Below are positions 56,239-64,000 of a DNA stretch of 64,000 bases, one piece after another (the stretch's first letter is position 1; every line of letters starts with the position of its first letter). The stretch comes from Iamia sp035575815 (GTDB lineage: Bacteria > Actinomycetota > Acidimicrobiia > Acidimicrobiales > Iamiaceae), in NCBI RefSeq assembly GCF_035575815.1, contig NZ_DATLXO010000063.1, positions 55,820 through 119,819 of the forward strand. The letters run 5' to 3'. Made by a program: the position numbers and the translations under genes. The notes beneath the pieces are model-generated. The model was given only the letters and a program-made list of their open reading frames with translations. It made no database searches and was not told where the DNA came from.

Positions 56239-57573
56239 ATGGCCACCGACCGCTCGCCGGACGCGGATGCGTCCCTGTTCGACACCATCGTCAACCTCTC
56301 CAAGCGGCGGGGCTTCGCCTTCCCCTCGGCCGAGATCTACGGCGGGTTCCGGTCCACCTACGACTACGGGCCGGTCGGCGTGCTCCTCCTGCGCAACGTG
56401 AAGGAGGCCTGGTGGCGCGCCATGGTGCAGCGCCGCCACGACGTGGTCGGCCTCGACGCGGCGGTCCTTTCGCCCCCGGCGGTGTGGGAGGCCTCCGGCC
56501 ACCTCGAGAGCTTCACCGATCCGCTGGTCGACTGCCGGGCCTGTGGTACCCGTCATCGCGCGGACAAGCTCGAGGACCCGGACCGGTGCCCGGCGTGTGG
56601 GGCGCGGGACACCTTCACCGAGGCCCGACAGTTCAACCTGATGTTCTCCACCCAGGCCGGACCCGTGGCCGACGCCGGCGCCACCGCCTACCTGCGGCCC
56701 GAGACGGCGCAGGGCATGTTCGTCGACTTCACCCAGGTCATGACCACGGCGCGCAAGAAGCCGCCGTTCGGCATCGCCCAGGTGGGCAAGACGTTCCGCA
56801 ACGAGATCACGCCCGGCAACTTCGTGTTCCGCACCCGCGAGTTCGAGCAGATGGAGATGGAGTTCTTCGTCCCGCCCGCCGAGGCCCAGCGGTGGCACGA
56901 GTACTGGTGCGCCGAGCGGCTTCGGTGGTACGTCGACCTCGGCATGCCGGTCGACAAGCTGCGCCTCCGTCCCCACGAGCCCGACGAGCTCAGCCACTAC
57001 TCGTCGGCCACCAGCGACGTGGAGTTCCTGTTCCCGTGGGGCTGGGACGAGCTCGAGGGCATCGCCAACCGCGGCGACTTCGACCTCTCGGCCCACTCGA
57101 AGGCGTCGGGGGAGAAGCTCGACTACTTCGATCAGACCACCGGCGAGCGCTACACGCCGCACGTCGTCGAGCCCGCGGCGGGGGTCACCAGGGCCGCCTT
57201 CGCCTTCCTGCTCGCTGCCTACGACACCGAGGAGGTGCGGGGCGAGACCCGCGTCGTGCTGCGCCTCCACCCCCGCCTGGCGCCCTACAAGGTCGCGGTG
57301 CTGCCGCTGTCGAAGAAGGTCGAGCTCACCGACCCGGCCCGCCAGGTTTTCGCCTCGCTGTCGGACCGCTTCATGGTCGACTACGACGAGACCCAGGCCA
57401 TCGGCCGTCGCTACCGGCGCCAGGACGAGCTGGGCACGCCGCTGTGCGTCACCTACGACTTCGAGTCGGTCGACGACGGTGCGGTGACCGTGCGCGATCG
57501 CGACACCATGGAGCAGGTCCGGGTGCCCATCGACGAGCTCGTCACCCACGTCACCGACCGCCTGGGTCTCTGA
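56239..57573 (+). CDS. glyQS: Glycyl-tRNA synthetase (alpha2 type)
   Basis: 444 residues from ATG 56239. It charges tRNA-Gly. The class II motifs are visible: FAFPSAEIYGGFRSTYDYGP near the start, motif 2 FRNEITPGNFVFRTREFEQ and a motif 3 with LLAAYDTEEV and LRLHPRLAPYKVAVLPLSKK. A zinc-binding insertion (CRACGTRHRADK...CPACGARD) is present. The C-terminal anticodon-binding domain is complete. The length is that of the homodimeric bacterial and archaeal type. The frame upstream to 56173 is a shadow. Confidence 0.95.
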   Translation: MATDRSPDADASLFDTIVNLSKRRGFAFPSAEIYGGFRSTYDYGPVGVLLLRNVKEAWWRAMVQRRHDVVGLDAAVLSPPAVWEASGHLESFTDPLVDCRACGTRHRADKLEDPDRCPACGARDTFTEARQFNLMFSTQAGPVADAGATAYLRPETAQGMFVDFTQVMTTARKKPPFGIAQVGKTFRNEITPGNFVFRTREFEQMEMEFFVPPAEAQRWHEYWCAERLRWYVDLGMPVDKLRLRPHEPDELSHYSSATSDVEFLFPWGWDELEGIANRGDFDLSAHSKASGEKLDYFDQTTGERYTPHVVEPAAGVTRAAFAFLLAAYDTEEVRGETRVVLRLHPRLAPYKVAVLPLSKKVELTDPARQVFASLSDRFMVDYDETQAIGRRYRRQDELGTPLCVTYDFESVDDGAVTVRDRDTMEQVRVPIDELVTHVTDRLGL

Positions 57574-57625
57574 CCGCCGCGGGGCGGTGCCGGGACCCGA
57601 TGCCCCGCCCGGTAGGTTGACGAGG

Positions 57626-57722
57626 CCCGGGAGGGAGTATCCGCGACAGCCGCAACGTCAGCACGGTGGTCTCGACCACCCGGGGCGGTTGACTCGATCC
57701 GTCGAGTGGAGAGACTCCCGGC
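57626..57722 (+). ncRNA. Probable yybP-ykoY manganese riboswitch upstream of terC
   Basis: This lies between glyQS and terC (194 bases). A closing stem CCGGGAG (57627-57633) / CTCCCGG (57715-57721) encloses GGAGTA-type and GAGA-type conserved loops. Inside are two hairpins, GGTGGT/ACCACC with a CTCG loop (57665-57680) and ACTCGA/TCGAGT with a TCCG loop (57692-57707). This matches the yybP-ykoY layout, and TerC-family genes are a classic downstream partner. It ends 46 bases before the terC start, so Mn(II) would act on transcription or translation of that gene. Identification rests on my reading of structure and context. Confidence 0.65.
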
Positions 57723-57767
57723 TGAACAACCCGTCCCCCCGTTGATCAGCCGGAGACCCCACCGCCC

Positions 57768-58928
57768 ATGACCACCCTCCTCCTCGCCGCCAGCGAGGCC
57801 AGCCCCGACAGGTTCGTCAACCTCGACATCCACCCGTGGGAGTGGGGCGCGCTCATCGCGTTCGTCACCTTCCTCCTCTTCTTCGACCTGCTGGTGGTGC
57901 ACCGCAAGCCGCACGTGATCCAGTTCAAGGAAGCGGCGATCGAGAGCGCCATCTGGATCTCGATCGGCGTGGCCTTCACCGGCGTCGTCTACTACCTCGG
58001 GCGCACGTCGGGCATCGGGGCCGACGGCCAGACCATCGACGTCGGCACCCAGGCGGCGGGGGAGTACATCTCGGGCTTCCTGCTCGAGAAGAGCCTGTCG
58101 ATCGACAACGTCTTCGTCTGGGCCGTGATCTTCAACTACTTCGCGGTGCCACCGAAGTACCAGTTCCGCACCCTGTTCTGGGGCATCTTCGGCGCCTTGG
58201 TCCTGCGGGCGGTCTTCATCTTCGCCGGCTCGGCGCTCATCGACGCGTTCGCCATCACCCTGGTGGTCTTCGGCTTGATCCTGCTCTACACCGCCCAGAA
58301 GATCGCGTTCCACGGTGAGACAGAGGTCGACCCGGAGAAGAGCATGGTGCTGCGGGCCGTGCGCAAGGTCGTGCCCTCCACCGACGAGTACGACGGCCAG
58401 AAGATGTTCACCAAGCGCACCGGCAAACGCCTGGCCACCCCGCTGTTCGCGGTGTTGGTGATGATCGAGAGCACCGACGTCGTCTTCGCCATCGACTCGG
58501 TCCCGGCCATCTTCGGCGTCGCCAACGAGACCTTCATCGTGTTCGCCTCGAACGCCTTCGCCATCCTCGGCCTGCGGGCCCTGTTCTTCTGCCTCAACGG
58601 CATGCAGGACCGGTTCCGCTACCTCAACTACGGCTTGGGCGCCATCCTGGCCTTCGTGGGCGTCAAGATGATCCTCACCTTCACCGGCGATGTGCTCTCG
58701 TTCCCGACCGAGGACTTCCACTTCCCGACCGCACTGTCGCTGCTGGTGATCGTGGGGGTCCTGACCGTCACGATCGTCACCTCTTTGCGGGCCGACAAGA
58801 ACGACCCGACCACGCCCGAGGGCAGCGGCAACGTGCTGCCCGAGGACGCCCCGACCCACGACCCGACCGGGCCCGAGGGAGCCGCCGCCACCGAGACGAC
58901 GGGCCCGCCCGACGCCAAGGTCGAGTGA
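57768..58928 (+). CDS. TerC-family integral membrane protein
   Basis: 386 residues with about nine membrane helices. The conserved acidic motifs in membrane helices are EKSLSIDNVFVWAVIF and MIESTDVVFAIDSVPAIFG, which mark TerC-family metal exporters. Homologues with a yybP-ykoY riboswitch upstream export manganese. The C-terminal 60 residues are Asp/Pro/Thr-rich and probably cytoplasmic. ATG 57768 follows GGAGAC. Mn(II) export is a reasonable guess given the riboswitch. Confidence 0.93.
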   Translation: MTTLLLAASEASPDRFVNLDIHPWEWGALIAFVTFLLFFDLLVVHRKPHVIQFKEAAIESAIWISIGVAFTGVVYYLGRTSGIGADGQTIDVGTQAAGEYISGFLLEKSLSIDNVFVWAVIFNYFAVPPKYQFRTLFWGIFGALVLRAVFIFAGSALIDAFAITLVVFGLILLYTAQKIAFHGETEVDPEKSMVLRAVRKVVPSTDEYDGQKMFTKRTGKRLATPLFAVLVMIESTDVVFAIDSVPAIFGVANETFIVFASNAFAILGLRALFFCLNGMQDRFRYLNYGLGAILAFVGVKMILTFTGDVLSFPTEDFHFPTALSLLVIVGVLTVTIVTSLRADKNDPTTPEGSGNVLPEDAPTHDPTGPEGAAATETTGPPDAKVE

Positions 58929-59013
58929 TCGGGCGCGGGCCGTGGGGGGTCGCTCACGGCGCGGTTCCCACCTTCCGGTCCTGCTGTCGCAGGCCGCTGG
59001 TACCGTCCGGCCC

Positions 59014-59070
59014 ATGACCGCCTCAGCCGTTGTCCCCCTCGGGGGGGCGGTCGCGGCACGAGGCCGCTGA
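59014..59070 (+). CDS. Possible 18-codon leader ORF before dnaG
   Basis: An ATG at 59014 opens a frame of 18 codons that stops at TGA 59068-59070, directly abutting the dnaG GTG at 59071. No ribosome-binding site precedes dnaG itself. TACCGT (59001-59006), a possible -10, lies eight bases before the ATG, which would make a leaderless transcript. The product (starting MTASAVVPLGG) has no recognisable role. It could couple translation into dnaG or simply be chance. Confidence 0.25.
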   Translation: MTASAVVPLGGAVAARGR

Positions 59071-60834
59071 GTGGCCATCGTCGACGACGACATCGCAACG
59101 GTCCGCGACCGCACCGACATGGTCGCGGTGGCCAGCCAGTTCATGCAGGTCAAGCGCGTCGGGCGGCGCTGGACGGGCCTGTGCCCGTTCCACGGCGAGA
59201 AGACCCCGTCGTTCTCCATCAACGCCGACGAGAAGTTGTTCTACTGCTTCGGCTGCCAGGCCAAGGGCGATGTCATCGACCTGGTGAAAGACCTCCAGCA
59301 CCTCGACTTCGTCGGGGCTGTCGAGTGGCTGGCCGGCCAGTGCGGGGTGACCCTCCGCTACACCGACAAGGGCCAGGGCGAGAGCCGCAAGCGCAAGACG
59401 ATCCTCACCGAGGCGCTCGTCGCCGCCGTCGATTGGTACCACCAGCGCCTGCTCACGGGCCCCGACGCGGGTGCGGCCCGCGCCTACCTGCGCCAGCGGG
59501 GCTTCGACGGTGACACGGTGCGGCGCTACCGCCTGGGCTGGGCGCCCGACGACTGGGACCAGCTGGCCCGCCACCTGCGCCTCGACGACAAGGTGCTGGC
59601 CGACACCGGCCTCGGCTTCCTGAACCGGCGGAGGCGTCAGCAGGACTTCTTCCGGGGCCGGGTGCTGTTCCCGATCTTCGACCCGCAGGACAACCCCATC
59701 GGCTTCGGCGGACGGATCATGCCCGGGGTCGACGGACCGAAGTACCTGAACACCGGCCAGACCCTGCTCTATGACAAGACCAAGGTGCTCTACGGGCTCA
59801 ACTGGGCCAAGGACCCGGTGGTGAAGGCGGACGAGGTGATCATCTGCGAGGGCTACACCGACGTCATCGGCTTCGCGGATGCCGGCGTGCCCCGAGCGGT
59901 CGCCACCTGTGGCACCTCGCTCACCGAGGAGCACGTCCGGATCCTGAAGCGCTTCGCCCGACGGGTCGTGCTGGCCTTCGACCCCGACGCCGCCGGCGCG
60001 GCGGCAGCCGAGCGGGTCTACGCGTGGGAGCGGACCCACGAGCTCGAGGTCGTGGTGGCCGACCTTCCCGCGGGTCACGACCCGGGCGACCTGGCCCGCA
60101 GCGACCCCGAGCGCCTCCGGACCGCGGTCGAAGAACCCGCTCCGTTCCTCGGGTTCCGGGTGGCCCAGTCCCTCTCCGAGGGGCGCACCGCCACGCCGGA
60201 GGGACGGGCTCGCACCGCGGCCGCCGCCCTCGAGGTCATTGGTGAGCACCCCGATGAGCTCGTCCGCGACCAGTACGTGATGCAGGTGGCAGACCGGTGT
60301 CAGATCGACGTCGATCGCCTCCGCGCCTCGCTGCGCACCGGCGCCCGCCCCCGCGTGGCGCCCGCCGCGCCTCGGCGCCGCTCGACGGTCGACACCCCCG
60401 AGACGGTGGCCCTGCGGCTCGCCGTCGATGCCGAGCACCGGGCGACGATGCTCCCGCTGCTGCACGAGGTGCTCTTCACCGACGACCTCCACGCGGTGGC
60501 GTTCCGGGCCCTGCGCGACGCCGGGGGGGACCTGCACGCCGCCCTCGACGCGGCTGATCCCGGCGCCGCCGACCTGCTCCAGCGACTCGCGGCGGAGGAC
60601 GAGACCGGCGACCCGGCGGACGTGCGGCGGACCCTGCTGCGCCTCGAGGGCTGGCGGGAGGTGGAGCGGCTCCGGGTCGACCTGCGCGCCGGTGGTGCCC
60701 CCGAGGCCCTCAGCCCTCTGCTCAGCTGGCTCCTCGTCCGACTGGAGGCGGTGCGACAAGATGCCCGCCCTGAGCGAGCCGAGGAGGATCAGTTGCTAAC
60801 TTGGCTCTCGGAGAGGGCCGAGGAGAGGTCATGA
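59071..60834 (+). CDS. dnaG: DNA primase DnaG
   Basis: 587 residues from GTG 59071. It synthesises RNA primers for replication. The N-terminal CHC2 zinc site is LCPFHGEKTPSFSI with FYCFGCQAKGD. The catalytic TOPRIM domain has ICEGYTDVIGF, then LAFDPDAAGAAAAERV. The C-terminal DnaB-binding region (about 380-587) is present but divergent, as is common. It overlaps rpoD by ATGA, the standard arrangement of dnaG and a primary sigma factor. No convincing ribosome-binding site precedes the GTG (see the leader ORF). Confidence 0.96.
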   Translation: MAIVDDDIATVRDRTDMVAVASQFMQVKRVGRRWTGLCPFHGEKTPSFSINADEKLFYCFGCQAKGDVIDLVKDLQHLDFVGAVEWLAGQCGVTLRYTDKGQGESRKRKTILTEALVAAVDWYHQRLLTGPDAGAARAYLRQRGFDGDTVRRYRLGWAPDDWDQLARHLRLDDKVLADTGLGFLNRRRRQQDFFRGRVLFPIFDPQDNPIGFGGRIMPGVDGPKYLNTGQTLLYDKTKVLYGLNWAKDPVVKADEVIICEGYTDVIGFADAGVPRAVATCGTSLTEEHVRILKRFARRVVLAFDPDAAGAAAAERVYAWERTHELEVVVADLPAGHDPGDLARSDPERLRTAVEEPAPFLGFRVAQSLSEGRTATPEGRARTAAAALEVIGEHPDELVRDQYVMQVADRCQIDVDRLRASLRTGARPRVAPAAPRRRSTVDTPETVALRLAVDAEHRATMLPLLHEVLFTDDLHAVAFRALRDAGGDLHAALDAADPGAADLLQRLAAEDETGDPADVRRTLLRLEGWREVERLRVDLRAGGAPEALSPLLSWLLVRLEAVRQDARPERAEEDQLLTWLSERAEERS

Positions 60835-61982
60835 ACGGAGCCACGGGGGCGAGGCCTCCACCCATCGCTCCTGCGACGGAGCCACCGGCTGCGTCCGCGG
60901 CCCTCGTCCCCACGCCGGTCGAGGGGTCCGCTCCCGCCGAGGCGCCTGCGCCCGTCGAGGCCGAGCGGGTCATCGACGATCGCCCCCGGCCCGCAGCCCC
61001 GGCCCGCAAGCCGACCGCCCGGTCGATCGCCGCCGATCAGTCGGCGGGTGGGTCCGGCGACTCGGTGCGGATCTACCTGCGCGAGATCGGCCGGGTGCCG
61101 TTGCTCACCGGCCCCCAGGAGGTCGACCTGGCCCAGCGCATCGAGGCCGGCGCAGCCGCCGCCGGGCAGCTGGCCGACCTGTCGGCGTCCGACGGGCTCG
61201 AGTCCCTCGGCTTCGCCGAGCGGCGACGCCTCGAGCGCAGCTGCCGCGACGGCGAGGAGGCCAAGTCCCAGCTGATCCAGGCGAACCTGCGCCTGGTGGT
61301 GTCGGTGGCCAAGCGCTACGTCGGCCGGGGCATGCAGCTGCTCGACCTTATCCAGGAGGGCAACCTCGGACTGATGCGGGCGGTCGAGAAGTTCGACTGG
61401 ACCAAGGGCTTCAAGTTCTCGACCTACGCGACCTGGTGGATCCGCCAGGCCATCAGCCGGGCCATCGCCGATCAGTCCCGCACCATCCGCATACCGGTGC
61501 ACATGGTCGAGTCGATCAACAAGGTGCACCGCATCCAGCGCCAGATGCTCCAGGAGCTCGAGCGCGAACCAACCGTCGAGGAGCTGGCGGCCAAGGTCGA
61601 CATGTCCCCGGCGCGGGTGCGCGAGATCCTCCGCATCGCCCAGGACCCGCTCTCGCTCGACTCGCCGGTCGGCGAGGCCGACGACTCCAACCTGTCGGAC
61701 TTCATCGAGGACCTCCAGGCCGAGGCCCCGGCGGATGCCGCCGCCCGCACCATGCTCGTCGACGCCGTGGTCGAGGCCATGAGCGAGCTCAACGAGCGCG
61801 AGCAGGCGGTCGTGCGCCTGCGCTTCGGGCTCGAGGACGGTCAGTCCCGCACCCTCGAAGAGGTCGGTCGCGAGTTCGGCGTGACGCGCGAGCGCATCCG
61901 CCAGATCGAGTCCAAGACCCTCGCCAAGCTGCGCCACCCGCATCGCAGCCAGAAGCTGCGCGACTACCTCGACGCCGAGTGA
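60831..61982 (+). CDS. rpoD: Primary RNA polymerase sigma factor (RpoD/SigA)
   Basis: 383 residues, the housekeeping sigma. Region 1.2 begins DSVRIYLREIGRVPLLTG, and regions 2.1-2.4 are represented by NLRLVVSVAKRYVGRGMQLL and TYATWWIRQAISRAIADQSR. Region 3 and the 4.2 helix-turn-helix LEEVGREFGVTRERIRQIES are complete. The 80-residue N-terminus is Pro/Ala-rich and much shorter than region 1.1 in proteobacteria, as in many actinobacteria. ATG 60831 overlaps the dnaG stop by four bases, so both are coupled. Confidence 0.96.
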   Translation: MNGATGARPPPIAPATEPPAASAALVPTPVEGSAPAEAPAPVEAERVIDDRPRPAAPARKPTARSIAADQSAGGSGDSVRIYLREIGRVPLLTGPQEVDLAQRIEAGAAAAGQLADLSASDGLESLGFAERRRLERSCRDGEEAKSQLIQANLRLVVSVAKRYVGRGMQLLDLIQEGNLGLMRAVEKFDWTKGFKFSTYATWWIRQAISRAIADQSRTIRIPVHMVESINKVHRIQRQMLQELEREPTVEELAAKVDMSPARVREILRIAQDPLSLDSPVGEADDSNLSDFIEDLQAEAPADAAARTMLVDAVVEAMSELNEREQAVVRLRFGLEDGQSRTLEEVGREFGVTRERIRQIESKTLAKLRHPHRSQKLRDYLDAE

Positions 61983-62025
61983 GCCCGCGTCGTCCTCCGG
62001 AGGCGGTCCGGTAGCGGTTCGGGCG

Positions 62026-62262
62026 TCAGGTCGGATCGGCGGGGGCGGCGCTCACGTCCACGGCGACGGGCCCCGCCGCGACCGGTGCTGCGGCGACGGG
62101 CTCCGCTGCGACCGGTGCTGCGGCGCTCGAGGCGGGGCCGGCGGGGACGGTGGTGACAGCAGGGATGGCAGGGGCGGTCGGGGGCCGACGCTCGGGGCGC
62201 AGGAACCTGGACGCGGCGGCTCCGACCGCAGCACCGGCGAGCAGGCCCACGACGAATCTCAT
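62026..62262 (-). CDS. Small hypothetical protein with an N-terminal membrane helix
   Basis: 78 residues from ATG 62262. An N-terminal helix MRFVVGLLAGAAVGAAASRF is followed by an Ala/Pro/Val-rich tail with repeated PVAA units that come from a short repeat of GCGACGGG/ACCGGTGCTGC. No family recognised. It could be a real small membrane protein. The low-complexity tail and lack of homology keep confidence modest. It converges on rpoD. Confidence 0.4.
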   Translation of the reverse strand: MRFVVGLLAGAAVGAAASRFLRPERRPPTAPAIPAVTTVPAGPASSAAAPVAAEPVAAAPVAAGPVAVDVSAAPADPT

Positions 62263-62348
62263 GGTCTGAGCATCGCGCGTCCGGGCCGCGTCGGTCGCCG
62301 ATCCGGGTGCGGGCCCGCAAGGGGGCTCTGCTACCGTGACCGTCTCCT

Positions 62349-62424
62349 TCCGGGGTAGCTCAGCTGGCAGAGCAGCTGACTGTTAATCAGCTTGTCGTGG
62401 GTTCGAGCCCCACCCCCGGAGCCA
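62349..62424 (+). tRNA. tRNA-Asn (GUU)
   Basis: Acceptor TCCGGGG (62349-62355) pairs with CCCCGGA (62414-62420), G is the discriminator base and CCA is encoded (62422-62424). The anticodon stem GCTGA/TCAGC encloses the loop CTGTTAA with anticodon GTT (62382-62384). The T arm contains GTTCGAGCC. D arm AGCTCAGCTGGCAGAGC is normal. Confidence 0.95.
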
Positions 62425-62567
62425 GGTGTGGTCGGTGGTCCGGGCCCCGGCGGGCCGTGAGCCCCGTCGGCGCCCGTCCGCCGTCGACAGGTCCGTGACC
62501 GGCGGCCCCAGCCGTCGACCCGGCGGCCCCGGCGGTGTCGGGTGGCTCCCACGCGACCCGGCGGTGA

Positions 62568-63809
62568 TCAGGCTTCGATGCTCTCGCGCACGGCCTGGAG
62601 GCGGCGCATCACCGGTGTGGCGGTGACGCCGTGGAGCAGGATCGACACGACGATCACGAAGCCGACGATGGCCCACAGCTCGCGCGGCCGCCCGATGTCG
62701 ACCTCGACGATGGCGTGGGCCAGGTAGTAGGCGGAGCCGATGCCGCGGATGCCGAAGAAGGCGATGGCCGCCAGCTCCTTCGGGGGAGAGCCGGTCCGCA
62801 GCAGCGCGATGGTCGCCGCCGCGGGGCGGACGACGAGCACGATCACCAGCCCGACCACCGCGCCCTGCCACGTGAGCGGGCCGAGCAGGCCGCCGAAGAG
62901 GGCGCCACCGAAGAGGACGAGGAGACCCGACATCAACAGGCGCTCGGTCGCGTCGGCGACGTCGTGGAGGTCCTGGTGGTAGTCGTGGCCCCGTTCGTAG
63001 TTCCTGATGGTGACCGCGGCCACGAACACGGCCAGGAACCCGTAGCCGTGGGCCAGATCGGCGGTGCCGTAGACGACGAGGGTGATGGCGATGGCGACGA
63101 AGCCCTCGGAGGTCTTCGAGAGCTGGCCGGTCGCAGGCCAGCGGAACGCCAGCCAGGCCAGCGCCCGGCCCATGGCGAATCCGATCGCCAGGCCGACGAC
63201 GAGCTTGATCACCACGTCGTCGAGCACCCATCCCCCGACCCAAGCCCCGAGCGACGCGGCGCCCATGGCGGCGAGGGCGGCGTTGGTGAACGGGAAGGCG
63301 AGCGCGTCGTTGAGGCCGGCCTCGGAGGTCAGGGCGAAGCGGACCTCGTCCTCCTCCTCGTCGGAGTCACCGGGCGGTCCGACCTGCACGTCGGCTGCCA
63401 GGACGGGATCGGTGGGGGCGAGCACGGCCCCGAGCAGCAGGGCCATGGCCGGGCCCAGGCCGAGGGCCACCCAGCCGAGGAGGGCGACCGAGGCGATGGT
63501 CAGCGGCATGGCGATGGCGAGCAGGCGCCACGTCCGGTGCCACGATCGCCAGCCGACGGGTCGGTCGAGGCGGAGGCCGGCGCCGGTGAGCGAGATGATC
63601 ACCGCCAGCTCGGTGAGACGTTCGGTGGCCTCGGGCTGGTTCACGGGGTCCGGGGCGTCGAAGCCGAAGGGGAGAGCGAAGACGACGGCGCCGAGCAGCA
63701 CGTAGACGATGGGCATCGACAGCGGTCGACCGGCCAGGGCCTTGGGGATCACCGCAGCGCCGAGGATGGCGAGGCCCCCGAGGAGCAGCTCGACGTCATA
63801 GAGGTCCAT
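62568..63809 (-). CDS. Cation:proton antiporter (NhaP/CPA1-type)
   Basis: 413 residues with about 12 membrane helices. ATG 63809 (MDLYDVELLLGGLAIL) is the first sensible start, since the preceding open frame holds no family sequence. LGAVLAPTDPVLAADVQVG and the essential acidic region ALTSEAGLNDALAFPFT (the ND motif of CPA1) are present, with FFGIRGIGSAYYLAHA near the C-terminus. An acidic loop of GDSDEEEDEVRF lies between two helices. It exchanges Na+ or K+ for protons at the cytoplasmic membrane. Ion choice is not predictable. Confidence 0.9.
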   Translation of the reverse strand: MDLYDVELLLGGLAILGAAVIPKALAGRPLSMPIVYVLLGAVVFALPFGFDAPDPVNQPEATERLTELAVIISLTGAGLRLDRPVGWRSWHRTWRLLAIAMPLTIASVALLGWVALGLGPAMALLLGAVLAPTDPVLAADVQVGPPGDSDEEEDEVRFALTSEAGLNDALAFPFTNAALAAMGAASLGAWVGGWVLDDVVIKLVVGLAIGFAMGRALAWLAFRWPATGQLSKTSEGFVAIAITLVVYGTADLAHGYGFLAVFVAAVTIRNYERGHDYHQDLHDVADATERLLMSGLLVLFGGALFGGLLGPLTWQGAVVGLVIVLVVRPAAATIALLRTGSPPKELAAIAFFGIRGIGSAYYLAHAIVEVDIGRPRELWAIVGFVIVVSILLHGVTATPVMRRLQAVRESIEA

Positions 63810-63926
63810 CGGTGCACCCTGTCCCGTGGCGGTCAGGCCACGCACACCCGGGGTCGGTGCCCGGCTCGGCGGGATCCGGGCGGCGGGTACCGTGGGCCGC
63901 CGTCGGTCGCCGCACCGGCGGGTCAC

Positions 63927-63999
63927 GGGCCTGTAGCTCAGTGGTCAGAGCAGGGGACTCATAATCCCTCGGTCGCGGGTTCGATCCCCGCCGGGCCCA
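63927..63999 (+). tRNA. tRNA with CAU anticodon, probably tRNA-Ile2
   Basis: Acceptor GGGCCTG (63927-63933) pairs with CGGGCCC (63992-63998), followed by discriminator A and the start of CCA at the window edge. The anticodon stem GGGGA/TCCCT encloses CTCATAA, with anticodon CAT at 63960-63962. The absence of three consecutive G-C pairs at the stem base and a normal G1-C72 pair rule out initiator tRNA. The loop CTCATAA and flanking AGAGCAGG...GGTCG resemble tRNA-Ile2, in which TilS changes C34 to lysidine. Elongator tRNA-Met is the alternative. Confidence 0.75.
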
Positions 64000-64000
64000 C

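Overview
The window is high-GC chromosomal DNA with many GTG starts, 4-base start/stop overlaps and a typical actinobacterial gene set. This includes a lexA - LysM division-suppressor - nrdR block like the one in mycobacteria, an S-(hydroxymethyl)mycothiol dehydrogenase next to a metallo-beta-lactamase-fold partner, a succinylase-type diaminopimelate pathway, a B12-dependent ribonucleotide reductase and a dnaG-rpoD pair. Together these suggest an actinomycete, probably of the class Acidimicrobiia (Iamia/Ilumatobacter-like). The lineage is an inference from gene content. No phage, integrase or transposase gene was seen.

Layout. 1-11.9 kb: miaA, dapF and hflX, then two tandem prephenate-dehydratase genes, tyrA and dapC, then two unusual two-pass membrane proteins with Gly-Tyr-Gly-rich tails, then dapD and dapE on opposite strands. 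This is a region of aromatic amino acid and lysine/peptidoglycan precursor synthesis. 12-15 kb: a secreted subtilisin-like protease, lexA diverging from a LysM membrane protein across a mirror-image pair of SOS boxes, and nrdR. 15-19.5 kb: a RibD-like reductase, a frameshifted molybdopterin oxidoreductase, and a MarR/YceI divergent pair with a clear operator. 19.5-25.4 kb: nrdJ, whose open reading frame carries two LAGLIDADG inteins inside active-site motifs, preceded by a promoter and two NrdR boxes.

25.4-39.4 kb is accessory DNA. It holds a Phd-like/putative toxin pair, an aminoglycoside phosphotransferase-like gene, a HIT protein, the scar of an ECF sigma gene joined to a truncated VapC toxin with its orphan antitoxin, a phosphotriesterase, a large SNF2-family ATPase, several alpha/beta hydrolases with a TetR regulator, an arylsulfatase relic and an intact VapC/Phd pair. 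39.4-55.4 kb: acyl-CoA dehydrogenases, a PhoD-like phosphatase, a Ser/Thr kinase, bacterioferritin with its ferredoxin, the mycothiol formaldehyde pathway, a MbcA/RES-type toxin-antitoxin pair whose toxin is frameshifted, a P450, and a membrane protein with repeated DAT-x-x-W motifs. 55.4-64 kb returns to core genes: an SDR, glycyl-tRNA synthetase, a probable yybP-ykoY manganese riboswitch with a TerC-family gene, dnaG-rpoD, tRNA-Asn, a cation/proton antiporter and a CAU-anticodon tRNA.

The observations most worth a second look are DapF with Ser in place of the first catalytic Cys, a degenerate prephenate dehydratase paralogue beside a normal one, intein 1 with Arg instead of the usual penultimate His, the sigma/VapC deletion scar, the mirror-image SOS operator, and several exact tandem duplications in intergenic DNA. 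No complete, clearly new multi-gene system was found. The closest candidates are the tandem prephenate dehydratase pair and the pair of GYG-tailed membrane proteins.
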